A DNA stretch of 64,000 nucleotides from Parapristionchus giblindavisi (GCA_943737045.1 CALSFV010000230.1:186001-250000); one strand, 5' to 3'. Positions 1-12,929 are shown, numbered from the stretch's first letter. Made by a program: numbers and translations. The notes: generated by a model from the letters alone, not told the origin.

Positions 1-100
1 CGCGACGGAGGGGGTTGCGGCGCAGACACGTATGGCAAATGTAACAGTGCATAAAACGTACGTGGACATGTGCCCGTTTTGAAAATGCAACACCCCATTA
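1..100. mobile_element. Right end of a GGCAAATGTAAC-type MITE, cut by the window edge
   Basis: The run GGCAAATGTAAC with its GC-rich lead-in (about 15-52) matches the right end of elements at 25092-25349, 34760-34800 and 36167-36423. It replaces the upstream part of the intron before exon 138-244, where the intact paralogue carries exon sequence. The left end lies outside the window. Confidence 0.5.
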
Positions 101-137
101 CAAATGCTTTTCTAGCTGTTCAAATTATTTTTCCTAG

Positions 138-306
138 CTTCTTCTTGACCGCTGGACTGATGCCAAAATATTCCACAATGAATTTCTCATCTCTGATGAA
201 TATAAACAACTTCCACCTAATTCCGATCAATTCGTAACTAAAAAGTCTTTTATTTTTTCACGTATTTTTTAGAATTGCTGAAGCAGCCATACATAACTGG
301 CGCTAA
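138..306 (+). CDS. 3' end of a MATH-BTB gene (last two exons)
   Basis: Two exons, 138-244 and 273-306, match the last two exons of the complete gene at 1474-4257 in length (107 and 34 nt) and phase. They read LLLDRWTDAKIFHNEFLISD and onward, ending TKKIAEAAIHNWR with stop TAA at 304-306. This is the helical segment that follows the BTB domain in nematode MATH-BTB proteins, which act as CUL3 ubiquitin-ligase adaptors. Upstream exons are not in the window. A MITE end at 1-53 sits in the adjoining intron, so I cannot tell whether the gene is whole. An AATAAA signal lies near 505. Confidence 0.6.
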
Positions 307-1473
307 TTATTCGACAATTATTTTATATTGCTTAATTCATTTCTTATCTTCTCTTTACCTATGGTATTGATTTTGTCTTCTCTTTCTACATTTTGTTTGT
401 TCAAATCGATCATATTCTGCTCTGCTTATTTTTGGTTGACATTATGTATATAAGATCAATTAATTTCTCGATTTTTAACTTATTACGATTCGTTTTCTAT
501 ACCAATAAATGATTAATCAATAATATTCTCTATTGTGTATCTTGCATGCTTTTCTTCATCACAAGGGACATTGTTCAGTCTGATTGCTATTATACTTTTT
601 TATGATAGCCTTGGCTGATTTGCACATAAATCATAGGTTATGTTGCATATGATACAGTATCTAGTGTTCAATATGCTCTTCTTCTTTTCGTACAACTAAA
701 AGATTGGTTATTGAGACCTCGTTCACCTCGCTAAAGAAGAAATGAGAAGTTTCGTTCTTTCATCGATTATTCAAATTTCATAAGATTTATCATCTGATTA
801 TATCATTTTAGTATGTCCAAAGTTTTGGTCAAGGAGTGCTGAGGAAATAGCCGACCGACTTTTGACCCACCAAAAATAGTTCATACAAAATAGAGTATTT
901 TCAAAAGTATTATATTTTCGACTATCCACCCTCTCTCTTTTCCTCACTTCTCTTCTCTTCTCCCCCCCCCCCCATCACTCTCCAGTGACCCCTCTCTCTC
1001 TTTCTCTATCTCACCTTTCCCTCTCTCTCCATCTCTTCCTCTACCCTCCTTCATTATCTCTCACCCTCCCCTTCTCTCTCCAATCTTTTCCTCCTCTACC
1101 TCTCTCCCTCTACCTCCTTCACCATCCCTTGACCTCTCTCCCCTCCTGTATATCTTTTACGTATTCTTTTCCTTTTTTACAATAAAAAATATTGTTCTTT
1201 TTTGTTGTTTGTTTTTTGTTGTTGTTTATACATAGCAATATTGTGTATTTTTTCGTTTTGTTGTTAACGTCTTTTTTTAGACAATTTAATTTTGCGCTTT
1301 GAATTCTGATTTAATTTTCATCGGTTTGATTCTGTTTTGCATACTGCCAAATTGCTGTAATTTTTTTTCGAAAGGAATCATATTGATTAGTATGACATAA
1401 TATTGATTAGTAAGGCACATAATACTTGTTATAAATATATTGATTGATTGATATTGATTTGTAGAACATTAGG
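307..1473. other. Intergenic region with a strong polypyrimidine tract
   Basis: No gene is visible. Positions about 925-1170 are almost pure C/T on the plus strand, including a C run near 961-973, and give a spurious serine/leucine/proline-rich reading frame. The last 100 bases before the ATG at 1474 carry short repeats of ATATTGATT. The same arrangement (ATATTGATTTG upstream of the ATG) precedes the copy at 7730. Confidence 0.5.
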
Positions 1474-4257
1474 ATGAGTGCACCTAACATCAATGTGGTT
1501 GACGAGGAAGAAGAGATTGAACGGTTAGTTATTTTATTTATTTTATACGGTCAAGACGAGAATTCAAAAAATTGACAAAACTACAGGAACTCTGGATTTT
1601 GATTTCCTAGAAATTTCCGATTTTCGTGATGAAAATAAGATATTCTAGCGTGTGTTTGTTTCTTGTGTTAGAATTGTACTGAAGGGGAGAATAATCAAAT
1701 CTCCATTTTTGTAATTAAAATAATATTTTATATATAATATTATAATATATTATATTATTATAGAGTGAAGAAAGAAATAGAAGAATTGAGATTGCGCAAA
1801 GAAAGACAGGAAAGACTCGATAATGATACGGTAATACCTATTTTTCATCAATATCTATTTAAAAGAACCCCCGAGCTATTCTTACTCTCCTCTCTAGCAA
1901 AACTCTCTCGTAGACAAAGAAAACTAGAGAACATTGTCAGAGCTGGGAGTTTAAAATTAGCTCGGGGTGTCACTTGAAAGTGCTCTTACATAAATGTTAC
2001 AAAGGTTTTCGAAATAAAATTTTTTTGAAATCCTTTTTTCGAATATCCCTGATTGATATACTACACTTTATATCAAAATAAATTGTACTATTTCAGGAAG
2101 CGCATTTAGCCCATCTTCCGGAGGTATTTAAGCATAAAATTTCAATGCATTTTCACAGTATATCGTATAAGGAGATGAAAACATTCGTAGCCAAGGTAAT
2201 AATGATTAGAAATATGTGTGTAAAAGTTGAGCTTCTCTTTTCTTCTTAGTTTGCGATATAGTATCAGTACATTTCTTGAGAATGATAATGATTTTTTTCT
2301 ATAAAAGGACAAGAATACATTATCCAAAGTTTGAAAATTCAGACTTAAAATGCGTGTGATCATGGATAAGGCGTAAACCTGCAGGAAAATTCTTTTTCAT
2401 CGAGGGAAATATAATATGTCCAAATCTCTTTAGGGAATTTTCCCTTATAGGTCAGAGAACACTACTCCCTGGCCTATAATTGATTTTATTACGTATGAGG
2501 GAAGAATTTCACAAAGATACACAACTCATGAATTTTAGTCATTGTATGAAGTGAATTATCATAGATTATTGTAGTTTGACGATATCGATGTATGGATAGG
2601 AGCTGTGAAGGTTTCTGATAATCAAATAAATATGTAAATTAATTTAATTTCGATAATTTAACTCGACGATTATTATTATTTTAAGCAAAACTTATCTTTC
2701 GGGACCTGGTCATGTAATTAATCCTCTGACAGTTAGTATGAAGACAAAGTGTGCATTTCTACGAAATGGCGAGGTTAGTTTTCGGTCTTTATTTATTTAT
2801 TTATTTATCGTACACCACTAGCGCGTCTCAACATTTACAAAGTGTTCGAGTGCAAGAAAATTTGTAAAATATCAAGAAAATTTGTGAAATATCAAGAAAA
2901 TTTGTGAAATCATACCTCGTCATTCCTGTATTTCTCCTTTTCCAGTTAATGAAGAAAGAATCTTCAGTGGACACAATCTTTACTCGTTCCAAACGCAATG
3001 AATCTCATTTTATTATTTCTTATGGAGAAGATCAAATTCCAACAAATATCGAGTGCACTGTATCGCTCGTTTCTAAGAAAGAGGAAGAAATTCAAGTGAA
3101 TGATGATATCGTAATTGGCATTGATGAGAAGGTATGTATGATTTTTCCCCATTCCGTTTCCATTGTTGTATGGCATGCTACATTATACCAAATTTGCGCT
3201 AGCGATTAGTTCACTGTTATCATGCCTAAGTTGAATATGCAAACTCATCCACATTAAATGCCTGAGATGATATATCAATGTGTTAAAATGATGAAAAAAT
3301 CAACGCTTTGTGAACTTTTGTCAATTTTTTCACAGTTTGGTTCGCTTAAACGTTTCTTATCTTATCTGTAGTCTTGTGTATGCATACAGTAAGTATTTTC
3401 TGTTTGATACTCTAGCCTGGAATACAATTGTATATTTTCTGTTTGCTTCGAATTGCATCGATAAAAGAGCTCAGAAATGATAAAACCCATATAAATATAT
3501 TTTGAAGGACATTACCGTGAAGTCGGGAATCCTTATGATTTGGTCTGAGTACTTTAGACTATATTTCACTACAGGAATGAAAGAGAATACAGACGGACGA
3601 TTTCCTGTTAAGGTATATTCGAGATATTTTTATTCCATTTTGTTTAGTCTAAACATCTTTTTCTAGGATGTCACAGTAGCTGATTTTCAAGAAATGTTGT
3701 CAATCATCAGCCCTCCTAATAAGCCAATAAATTTTAGGAATTTCGAAAAAATGCTTGAATTGGCCGATAGATTTCTTATGCCAATGGTATGTTTTTCAGC
3801 TGTTGTATTTTAGACCACTTTTATCTTTTCAAATTGCTGTTAATTTCAGTTAATTCGAAAGTGTGAAATGTTCTTGTCAACAGTTTTCTACGATGAAAAA
3901 TTTTCCTTGACGAAGGCTCGTATTTTCCTTATCGCTAGTCAATACAATCTTCAAATTATTATTGCGGTATTTTTCATTTTGTTCAAAATGCTCTTCCAGA
4001 TGTTCAAATTATTTTTCCTAGCTTCTTCTTGATCGTTGGACTGATACAACATTATTCCGTAATGAATTTATCATCACTGATGAATATAAGCAGCTTTCTC
4101 CAAATATGAAACATTTCGTCAATAAAAAGTATTTTTTCCCTTATTTTCCTCTTTTTTCTAATAATACTGATAAGAATATTCTTCATTCAAACAATGAACA
4201 AAATTTATACACGTATTTTTCAGATTTGTTGAAGCAGTTAGAAATAAGTTCCCTTAA
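1474..4257 (+). CDS. MATH-BTB (BATH-type) protein, complete 11-exon gene
   Basis: Exons: 1474-1523, 1764-1830, 2097-2195, 2575-2633, 2686-2773, 2946-3131, 3508-3612, 3667-3786, 3850-3966, 4022-4128, 4224-4257. All junctions are GT-AG with matching phase, giving about 343 aa. Residues 1-39 are acidic then charged (VKKEIEELRLRKERQERL), a likely coiled coil. Residues about 40-183 resemble a MATH domain (WIGAVK, IKTYLSG, VNDDIVIG). Residues about 184-300 are a BTB/POZ domain (DITVKSGILMIWSEYFRLYF, DVTVADFQEMLSIISPP, LADRFLMP). The C-terminal helices end in NKKFVEAVRNKFP. Family knowledge: MATH binds substrate and BTB binds CUL3, as in C. elegans MEL-26. Exon 4 must run to the GT at 2634; the earlier GT at 2611 breaks the frame, and the paralogue at 9865 confirms the longer exon. 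No lesion seen. Confidence 0.8.
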
Positions 4258-4936
4258 TTATTCATCATTTATTGCATATCGATTAATTGATTTCTTATCT
4301 TCTCTTTACTTATGATATTGATTTTTCATTCTTTATCTACTTTTGTGTTTCTCGATATTTCATGTTTCTACGACTTGTATTCTGATCCACGAATGCCAAT
4401 AAATCATTGATCAGTTCTTTTCCCAATTGTGCATCTTAGATGTCTATCTTGACTATCTCACTATTGATATAATGACAACTAGTATTTGATCACGGCCATA
4501 ATGAATTTTTCGACTTTGGCTATTTTCAGCCGTGAACCCCGGGCCGAATGAAAAAAAAATCAGTTCGCGATTCCTGATGGTTACGAATACTCATGGCACA
4601 GATAGCAACGGTACAATATTCGTTGCCATACGCCATCTCCCAATTGATTTATGATCAGTTGCCGAAACGATCGCCCCCCGATAAACATGAAAGGGAGAGG
4701 GAGGTTTGATTTCACGCTTTGAACAAAATAGCAAAAAATAACCTTGAAACAATCAACCCTACGAGCAAAAGATTTTGGGAAAAGGCTACTGCGCCACCAC
4801 TTCCTCTCTTCAAAAAGCGAAGAGGTCGGTTGTTGTTAGTACACGAGAAAAAAGCGAGATTGGAATATGCAAATTTTCGGCGCCCAGGAGTCGCCTGCGA
4901 AAGTGGGCAATATAAAAACTTCTTCTTTTTTGGATA
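4258..4936. other. Intergenic spacer, no gene seen
   Basis: Holds the 3' flank of the upstream MATH-BTB gene with an AATAAA near 4399, then unassigned sequence. Reading frames on both strands at 4712-5063 overlap the fold-back element start and show no recognisable protein. Confidence 0.4.
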
Positions 4937-6529
4937 CAGTAGCGGACAAAAAGATGTCACATTCATGTTTTTCAAGGATAATTTTTGTTCCACATGCAAT
5001 ATCTTCTTGTATTCTTTTCTATTGGAATTAGCAACCAATATTATCATTCTTAATGAACACTAGCTCATGTCAAATCGATAATGCGAATATATAAAAAATA
5101 AAAAGTATTTTAGCGAAATTGTCGATTTTCAGAAATGTCAAAAATAAATCAAATAAAAAATATAGACAAAGGATGTAAACACAAATAGTACGGAATTGTG
5201 GAGAGTATATCAGTATCGAGTGACTGAGCCCTTGGTCTTGATAACTGGCTCACATATTCTTACTATGGAGTCGATCGACTTGAGTCCTGTCGATAGCCTT
5301 GTGGCAGCCCACGCTCCCTACAGTTGAACCATCTACTGGCCGGTACTCTTGGCCTGTATGCCAGTCAGGCTCCTCTGCAGTACCTCCCACATGTCGTCGA
5401 GTATATTTAAGTCCGGGAATTGACTGGGTCAGTCGAGGGTGGTTATACGGTGATGGCACATCTAATCCCTCACATGGCCCGAGGCATTCTTACGATCGTT
5501 ATCCTGCTGGAAAATGAAAACTAGGCCGATCTTCTTGAGCGCATATGATCTCAAGTTATTCTCCAGTATATCCGTGTACTGGAACTTGTCCATCTCTCCA
5601 TGAAACCCTTTATCACCTTGAAGAATATCCGCGCGGGAGTGCTCATCTTTACTGGGGTCGAGCAGTGGGGTGTAACGTGCCTCGGTCAGACCAATTTTAA
5701 GGTCAATATTTTAGGATATCACGACATTGAGTACGTATATGGTCATGCTGGTACTCGATTCGATTCCAAGTACCATTTCCGATGGTCAAGCACGGAGGAG
5801 GAAACACAATGATATGGACGTGTTATTTGAGTGGCGGTAAAAGATCCAACGTGCTGGATAAATACAAAGATGGACATGTCTCAGAACGCGGATATCCTGG
5901 AGAATAATTAGAGATCGTATGCGCTCAAGAAAATCGGCCGAGTTTTCATTTTCCAGCAGGATAACGATCGTAAGAATGCCTCGGGCCATGTGTAGGGATT
6001 AGCTGTGCCATCACCGTATAACCGCCCTCGACTGACCCAGTCAATTCCCGGACTTAAATATACTCGAGGACATGTGGGAGGTACTGCAGAGGAGCCTGAC
6101 TGGCATACAGGCCATGAATACCGGCCAGAAGATGGATCAACTGTAGGGAGCGTGGGCTGCCACAAGGCTATCGACAGGACTCAAGTCGATCGACTCCATA
6201 GTAAGAATATGTGAGCCAGTTATCAAGACCAAGGGCTCAGTCACTCGATACTGATATACTCTCCACAATTCCGTACTATTTGTGTTTACATCCTTTGTCT
6301 ATATTTTTTATTTGATTTATTTTTGACATATCTGAAAATCGACAATTTCGCTAAAATACTTTTTTATTTTTTTATATATTCGCATTATCGATTTGACATG
6401 AGCTAGTGTTCATTAAGAATGATAATATTGGTTGCTAATTCCAATAGAAAAGAATACAAGAAGATATTGCATGTGGAACAAAAATTATCCATGAAAAACA
6501 TGAATGTGACATCTTTTTGTCCGCTAGTG
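4937..6529. mobile_element. Long fold-back transposon 1 (TA target, Tc/mariner-like ends)
   Basis: About 1.6 kb. The ends are inverted: CAGTAGCGGACAAAAAGATG at 4937 and its complement ending CCGCTAGTG at 6529, each flanked by TA (4935-4936 and 6530-6531). The two arms stay complementary to about 5595 and 5870, leaving a loop of under 300 bases. Both arms carry mirror-image open frames, which are therefore not separate genes. TA duplication and CAGT ends fit the Tc1/mariner superfamily. No transposase is visible, so the element is non-autonomous. Confidence 0.8.
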
Positions 6530-7131
6530 TACCTATCGAATGGCATATGTCCCATAGCGAAGTCCCCTCATATTTCTCTTGTAGAGGAAGTGTAGTTCTA
6601 AAACTACCCTCAGGGATTTTTCTGTGATTGTCTCTTAATCCAGCTTTGAATAATAGATAAGATTCTGGCCATGCGACTCTTGTTACATTGAATTTATGGT
6701 TTTCTGGTAAGAACACCGCAGCAGGGGTACAAAATCCGCAAGCTACAACTAGCGAAAACTTCGGCCAGAGTTATCCAATCATTGCCAGGTTAGACTTTTT
6801 GAGCTCCTTAATCTCGGGGCTATTACGTAATTATTTGGTCTTTAATATCCGACCCCTTTGGACCAATCAGTTATCGCGAGTTCCGCTTTTGTCGTTGCGG
6901 TTTTGCCATGCTCCCGGTTCTCCCTCTCTCACTTTCTCTGTCTTACACTATCTTCCTTCAGTATCCCTCGACCCCTCTCCCTCTCCCTCTAGATCTCCCT
7001 CTTGATCTCCCTCTCCTCTCTTCCTCAATCCTCCTTCGCTCCCCCCTCCTATAAGAACATCAATCAGCATATCTTCCTTCACGACTCGTTGACGTCTCCC
7101 ACATTGTAATAGTATCCCGAGAAATAATTTC

Positions 7132-7287
7132 GGCACTTCTTCGGTTTCTGGCCACCCCCCCCCATACCCCCTACCCCCTCCTCTCTCCTCTCGCAATCAT
7201 TTCGCGTAGTAACCGACCCTCTTCTCGGTTGTGGTAAAACCAACCGCATCATGAGGGGGGAGGGTGGCCATAAACCGAAGAAGTTCC
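7132..7287. mobile_element. Small MITE with GGCACTTCTTCGG ends
   Basis: The inverted ends are GGCACTTCTTCGGTTTCTGG at the left and the complement of GGAACTTCTTCGGTTTATGG at the right. The interior is C-rich on the left and G-rich on the right, so the whole can fold. A related left end recurs at 60659, split there by a hAT-like insertion. Confidence 0.6.
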
Positions 7288-7416
7288 CTGTTTTCTATGG
7301 AAATACTCATTCCATTTCTGTTGTTTATTTTAGTCTATTTTTTAGCAAAAAGTTATTGTTCTTTTTCTTTGTTGTTTCCATAGCAAAATCACGTAGTTTT
7401 CACGTTTTGTTGTTAA

Positions 7417-7553
7417 AGGGAGCGTAACCTCTCTCAATGATCTCTTCGGCGCGCAATGCTCTCTCGTTGTAAGAGAACAGTGAAATAGTGTTCTCTAACA
7501 ACGAGGGAGCATTGCACAATGAAGAGACCATTGAGAGAGAGAGTACGCTCACT
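7417..7553. mobile_element. 137-bp hairpin MITE with TTAA target duplication
   Basis: Flanked by TTAA at 7413-7416 and 7554-7557. The ends are AGGGAGCGTA and the complement of AGTGAGCGTA. The arms, built from CTCTCTCAATG and GCAATGCTC motifs, are complementary almost to the centre near 7480. TTAA targets are typical of piggyBac-type and some nematode palindromic elements. Confidence 0.7.
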
Positions 7554-7729
7554 TTAACGGCTGATACAACTCATTTTATTTTGCTCACCGCATGTTCTGA
7601 TTTAATTTTGATCATTTTGATTCTGATTTTTACTGTCAAATTGTAAAATATAAAACATAAATAAAATAATCTTATTTTAAAGGCATAATATTGATTTGAA
7701 GACATAACATTGATTTGTAGGACATTAGC

Positions 7730-8091
7730 ATGAGTGAGTCTACCGACGACGTGGTTTTGATGAAAGAAGAGAATGAGCGGTCAGCCATTTTATTAATATT
7801 ATATAATATATATATATATATATATTGCCAATAAGAGAATTCAATTTTTTCAAACAAAGCTACAGGAATTTTGAATTATAATTTCCATGCAACTTCTGAT
7901 TTACATGACAAAAATAAGATATTCTAGCATGTGTTTCTTAACATTGTATGGAAGGGTTGGAATATCAGGCTTATTTTTTGTAATTATTGTATTATAACAT
8001 TTTTTATAATATATCTCATTATAGAATGAAGAAAGAACTTGAAAAATTGAGATTGACCAAGCAAAGACAGGAAGAACTCATTAATGAAATG
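7730..8091 (+). pseudogene. Orphan 5' fragment of a MATH-BTB gene (exons 1-2)
   Basis: Exons 7730-7779 and 8025-8091 match exons 1 and 2 of the complete gene in length, phase and sequence (MSESTDDVV..EENER, then MKKELEKLRLTKQRQEELIN). After the donor at 8092 the intron homology fades, and no exon 3 follows in this frame. Instead there is a fold-back transposon (8327-9716) and then a fresh start codon at 9865 with its own exons 1-2. The likeliest reading is a duplicated 5' end cut off from its body. An alternative promoter and exon set for the downstream copy is possible, but exon 2 here ends in phase 0 and does not join naturally to 9865. Confidence 0.5.
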
Positions 8092-8326
8092 GTAGCTATT
8101 TTTCATTCATATCGAGTTAAAAGCGCTCCCCAAGCAATTTTTATTTTCCGAATTGGCAATACTCTCACTAGAAAATCGTTGAGAAATGCTGTCCAATGTA
8201 TGCATTAACCATAAATTGGTAAATACTGTAGTCGATGCAATAGTAAGTATCGATTGATGGTATGTGGCAAGCAGTAATGTCAGATACTGTAGCCTAAGTT
8301 ACAGTAAGCTTTCCTAATATGTATAT

Positions 8327-9716
8327 CACACTATCTGAGAAAATTCAACATCTGAATTTTTTTTTGGTATCGACGAAAAATGGATTTTTCTGTTTTATGT
8401 ATGATAATTACAGGCACGATGAGTGTAGTTCACTGGTAATTGGAAATTCCTTCCAATTGAAAATTCGCTTCAGGAGGTGACCACACAACGATTTGGCGAC
8501 TTTTCCAAAAAAGTTTATTTCGAATCCAATCGATTCGTGAGTGGGTGCAATGGAATCCTTGGCGAATTCTAAGAAACTATTGCTGAGGAAAGTTTTTTGA
8601 TCAAAGATCAACGAAGGCTGGAATTCGGGAATTTTCAACAAAAAAATTCACATTAAATTAATTCTCACTATTTTCCCATGGCCCAGGTAAATTTTTTATT
8701 TGCTTAATAGTTTCCGCATATTATATTACACCTTTAATTTAAAATTGATAATTTTTAAAAAGTGGGAAATCTGTAAACGAATCAATTTTGTTCGTTGGAC
8801 TTAATTGTGGTGAGGATTGGCGAGGTTTCCTAAAAAGTTTATTTCGAATCCTATCGATTCGGGAGTGGGCACATTCAAATTCTTGCCTAATTCTAAGAAA
8901 CTATTGCTGAGGAGAGTTTTTCCATAACCGGTCAACGAACGCTGGAATTGGGAATTTTCGAATAAAATGTGTACAATAAATTAATTCTCACTATTTTCCA
9001 TAATTCTCACTATGTAGAAACGATTGAGCAAATAAAAAGATTACATTCGCCATGGAAAATAGTGAGAATTAATTTATTGTACACATTTTATTCGAAAATT
9101 CCCAATTCCAGCGTTCGTTGACCGGTTATCGAAAAACTCTCCTCAGCAATAGTTTCTTAGAATTAGACAAGAATTTGAATGTGCCCACTCCCGAATCGAT
9201 AGGATTCGAAATAAACTTTTTAGGAAACCTCGCAAATCCTCACCACAATTAAGTCCAACGAACAAAATTGATTCGTTTACAGATTTCCCACTTTTTAAAA
9301 ATTATCAATTTTAAACTAAAGCTGTAATATAATATGCAGAAACTATTGAGCAAATAAAAATTTTACCTGGGCCATGGGAAAATAGTGAGAATTAATTTAA
9401 TGTGAATTTTTTTCTGAAAATTCCCGAATTCCAGCCTTCGTTGATCTTTAATCAAAAAACTTTCCTCAGCAATAGTTTCTTAGAATTCGCCAAGGAGTCC
9501 ATTGCACCGGCTCCCGATTCGATTGGATTCGAAATAAACCTTTTAGGAAAAGGCGCAAAATCGTTGTGTGGTCACCTCCTGAAGCGAATTTTCAATTGGA
9601 AGGAATTTCCAAGTACCAGCGAACTACACTCATGGAACCTGTAATTGTCATACATAAAACAGAAAAATCCATTTTTCGTCGATACCACACATATGTCGAC
9701 TTTCTCAGATAGCGTG
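8327..9716. mobile_element. Long fold-back transposon 2 (CACTATCTGAGA ends)
   Basis: About 1.4 kb, palindromic almost end to end around a centre near 9015. The left end is CACTATCTGAGA (from about 8329) and the right end is the complement of CGCTATCTGAGA (to about 9714). The element at 38191-39614 belongs to the same family: both contain the outer blocks GGAAATTCCTTCCAATTGAA and GGAGGTGACCACACAACG. No transposase is visible. The exact target duplication is unclear. Confidence 0.75.
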
Positions 9717-10304
9717 TTGTATGAATATATTGTCAGTGCAAAAAAACTGTAAATACAAGCTTGTTTTTTGGTTTTCGTATAGATAGTGTTCTTTTATTTT
9801 AGATATAGGTATTTTTATTTTATTCTATACCAATTTCATGTGTCATTCTTTTGAGGAGTCCATCATGGACGAAGAAGAAAAGACTAAAGATGAGGAGATT
9901 GCACGGTGAGATATACATTCTAATGTCGTTTTATAAAGTTACCTAAAAAGGAGAGAGCACCCCTTGTCGCAGGTTTAATCCAAGGATGTGTGAAAAGATT
10001 ATTTTGAATCATTTTCAAAAAAAAATCAATGTTTTCTCTTTACTTCTCTCATCAATGAATCCATGTAATCTCATGTTTCCAGACTCAAGCGGGAGAATGA
10101 GTCTCTGAAAGTCAAAATGGTCGAGCTGAAGGTATGTCACTATCCTTAATTATTATTTTTTCGATCGATGATTGTTTGTCGGTACATATTTGTTTTAAAA
10201 AATCAAGTCAATGTTTTCCAGGGATATAATTAATTGCAATTGTTAGTTTTTTCATCGAAATCGAGTTGACGTACTCTGGTACTTAAAAACTCGAACTGTA
10301 CTTA

Positions 10305-10658
10305 CAGTACAGCAGATTCCCCAAATTGACATGGGATCCCCGGGTGTCCCCCCACCCCTATTTTTTACGCTCAAGAATGAATATCAGTTTTTTTTCACAT
10401 TGTTTGCGTTATTTTATTTCCGATTAAACCGAATGTTAAAAGCTTGTCAACTAAATTTTGCTAATGCTGGAAAAAAGTCTGAAATATGATTGGCGATTGT
10501 GCGCCAGTTATTTTTTTCTCGGTCAAATCTGGAATAAAAGCACGCAAACACTCTGAAGAGCTGATATTCATTATTCACAGCATAAAAATCGAGAGGACAG
10601 GTGGGACGCCCCGGCGTTCCCGTGGATCCCATGTCAATGAGGGGATTCCGCTGTACTA
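10305..10658. mobile_element. TA-flanked MITE in an intron of the broken MATH-BTB gene
   Basis: The ends are CAGTACAGCAGATTCCCC and the complement of TAGTACAGCGGAATCCCC, flanked by TA at 10303-10304 and 10659-10660. Inner arms share GACATGGGATCC and GAATGAATATCAG. Open frames across it are by-products. Confidence 0.65.
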
Positions 10659-12065
10659 TACAGTTGTTGAAAACTGTCGATTAACATTTGTTAAAGTACT
10701 TTGTTGTACTGCACTGTTAGTGTTTAAGTTTTGCGAAAAAAAAGGTTCTATTTTCGCATTATCGATTTTCATAATCACACTCACTGCGAATTATATCAGA
10801 AGAATAATCGATTCGGCACTTCAAATTTCTCAAATGCAATTACTTTCTCAACTGCTTTACAGTAAGGGTTAGCAACAGTGTGTTTCTCAAATTTGAGTGA
10901 GTAACTGTCTCATAATTGAAAAATTTGAAATGTCGAATCGACTCTTCTGAGGCAATTCGCTGTGAGAGCATATTGGCTTATTTGGAACCACTTGTACTTC
11001 ACCGAAATGTATTCTACAAGGATATTTCTAAAATCATATCCGCATATCTTGCATGAATACTCTACTACTTTATTCCCTTCTTTATATCAAAATAAATTGC
11101 ACTATTTTAGGAAGTGAAGTTCTCCAGAGCTAATCTTCCAGAGATATTAAAGCATACATTTTCAATGCATTGGATGGTTGTATCGTATAGGGAGACGCGA
11201 ACACCTATAGTCAAGGTAATGATTAGAAATATGTAAATAAGGAGCATTCACTTTTCTTTTTTGTGCGAATTATTATCAGTACATTTTTCCGAGAATGATA
11301 TTAATAATTTTTTCTGACCGCAGAGGATTAAATATGTAAAAGGGAAAAAAACAAAAAAAACCTCATCCGAAGCTATGATAATTCTGATTTAAAATGTGTA
11401 TTATTCGCTAAGATATAGGAAGACAATTATAACATAACATAACATAACATAATTTATCAGGGGTCGCATAGTTGCGCTGATCAGGCGTTAGGGTGTTCAT
11501 TCGTCATCAGTTAGGCTCCACCAGCGTTGTCCAATTCTCTTCGTAATCTCGTTCCTCCATCTTTCAAGCGGTCTTCCTTGTCCTCTGTTGGATATTCGAT
11601 CGTATGGTATCCAAACTGTTAATCTCCTTGTCCATCGATTATCATCCATAGTCCTTATCTTTTTGGCCCAGTTCAGCTTTCTTTTCGTCGATAATTATGA
11701 TATTATGAAACGTTGTTGCAGATGGGCGACATTAATGTATCGATTGGGGCTGTGAAGTGTTATGACGGACGGCATGATTCACAAAAAGTGTAATTGAATT
11801 TAATTTCCCTAAGTTTAGTAATTTAACAACTATATTTTAAGGAAAACTTATCTTTCCGTATCTGCTGATATTGATAATCCTCTGTCTGTTATTGCGAAGA
11901 CGGAGTGTGCATTTCTGCAATCTAACGAGGTTAGTTTTTGTCCTTACCTCGTCATTCCTGTATTTCATCTTTTCCAGTTAATGATGAAAGAATCATCAAT
12001 CGGCAGAATCTTCGATGCTCGCTATGAATGCAATGAAATTGAATTTGATTTGAATTATCAACCAA

Positions 12066-12633
12066 CTCTGGCATTTCGAAACTTAAAGTCTACTTAAAAT
12101 TCGGCACTGACTTGAAGTTTACTTTGAGTCTACTTCAAGTGAGTGACGTCACTTTTTCACTTTAAAGGGAGAGTAGCCCCTTTGAAAAAAACAAAGTCCG
12201 GAAATTCATAAGGTAGATCAAATAAGGTAGATCAAATCAAGTTGTTTATCTATTATCTCTTCATCCACTCTTTCAGTGTCATGCATAGCGTAGTGGTAAG
12301 TGCTCTCTTCCTAGTAGCGCTCGTGCAGGTTCAATTCCTCATCCAACCACTAAATTTTGCCCATTATTTCTTATATCTGTGGCAGAGTTATCGCGTTGGG
12401 AACAATTGCGGGAATTCAAACACTGAAAAGTGAAGGGGTTACTGTCCCTTTAAGTGGACTTACATATTGACGTCAAACTTTAAGTTGTCTTACGCTTCAC
12501 TTGAAGTACCGTCAAAAGGAGAGAAAACAATACATGCACAATCTCGTACTTGTGTCGTTTTGTCTCGTTATGGTGGTGGACTTCTACTAAAAGTGAAAGT
12601 GGACGTACACTTCAAGTTTTGAAATTCCAGAGC
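12066..12633. mobile_element. MITE inserted in MATH exon 6, itself holding a nested element
   Basis: The ends are CTCTGGCATTTCGAAACTT at the left and the complement of CTCTGGAATTTCAAAACTT at the right, with arms rich in ACTTGAAG/CTTCAAGT. The coding frame of the host exon resumes directly after 12633 (SRSQIPTTIEFTVSIVA). A second element at 12166-12449 lies inside it. Confidence 0.65.
12166..12449. mobile_element. TTAA MITE carrying a tRNA-like segment
   Basis: Flanked by TTAA at 12162-12165 and 12450-12453. The ends are AGGGAGAGTAGCCCC and the complement of AGGGACAGTAACCCC, related to the 7417-7553 element. Its interior (about 12277-12352, plus strand) has an A-box-like TAGCGTAGTGG and a B-box-like GGTTCAATTCC, as in a tRNA or tRNA-derived SINE. 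The stems are degenerate, so it is not a functional tRNA. Confidence 0.6.
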
Positions 12634-12929
12634 AGAAGTCAAATTCCAACAACAATCGAATTTACCGTATCAATTGTGGCTATGAAAGTGAATAATATTC
12701 AATTAAATGATGATATCGTAATTGGTCTTGATGAGAAGGTATGAGTTTGACTCATTCCTTTTCGTTCTTCAAAGGTATTTAACATGGTCAATCAAAAGAC
12801 TTACAATCGTCACCGCTTTTGAACAGAAGTAAATACTATTTCTTATGAAAAAATTAAATTATTTTCTGTTATCGATTTTTGAAAAAATTGGTATGCGATA
12901 GTATTTTCAACGGTATACTGCAGTCAAAC

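Larger units (their letters stand above)
6530..7729. other. Spacer with two small inverted-repeat elements and a pyrimidine tract
   Basis: No gene seen. About 6915-7035 is C/T-rich. A MITE lies at 7132-7287 and a TTAA MITE at 7417-7553, listed separately. The final 50 bases before the ATG at 7730 resemble the upstream flank of the complete MATH-BTB gene at 1474. Confidence 0.45.

Noticed and set aside
985..1185. Open frame rich in Ser, Leu and Pro
   Set aside because: It is a translation of a C/T-only low-complexity tract, with no splice partners or domain.
4712..5063. Frames of 111 and 114 residues on opposite strands
   Set aside because: They overlap each other and run into the fold-back element at 4937; no domain or splice support.
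10486..10872. 128-residue frame
   Set aside because: It crosses the right end of the TA MITE 10305-10658 and has no similarity to known proteins.
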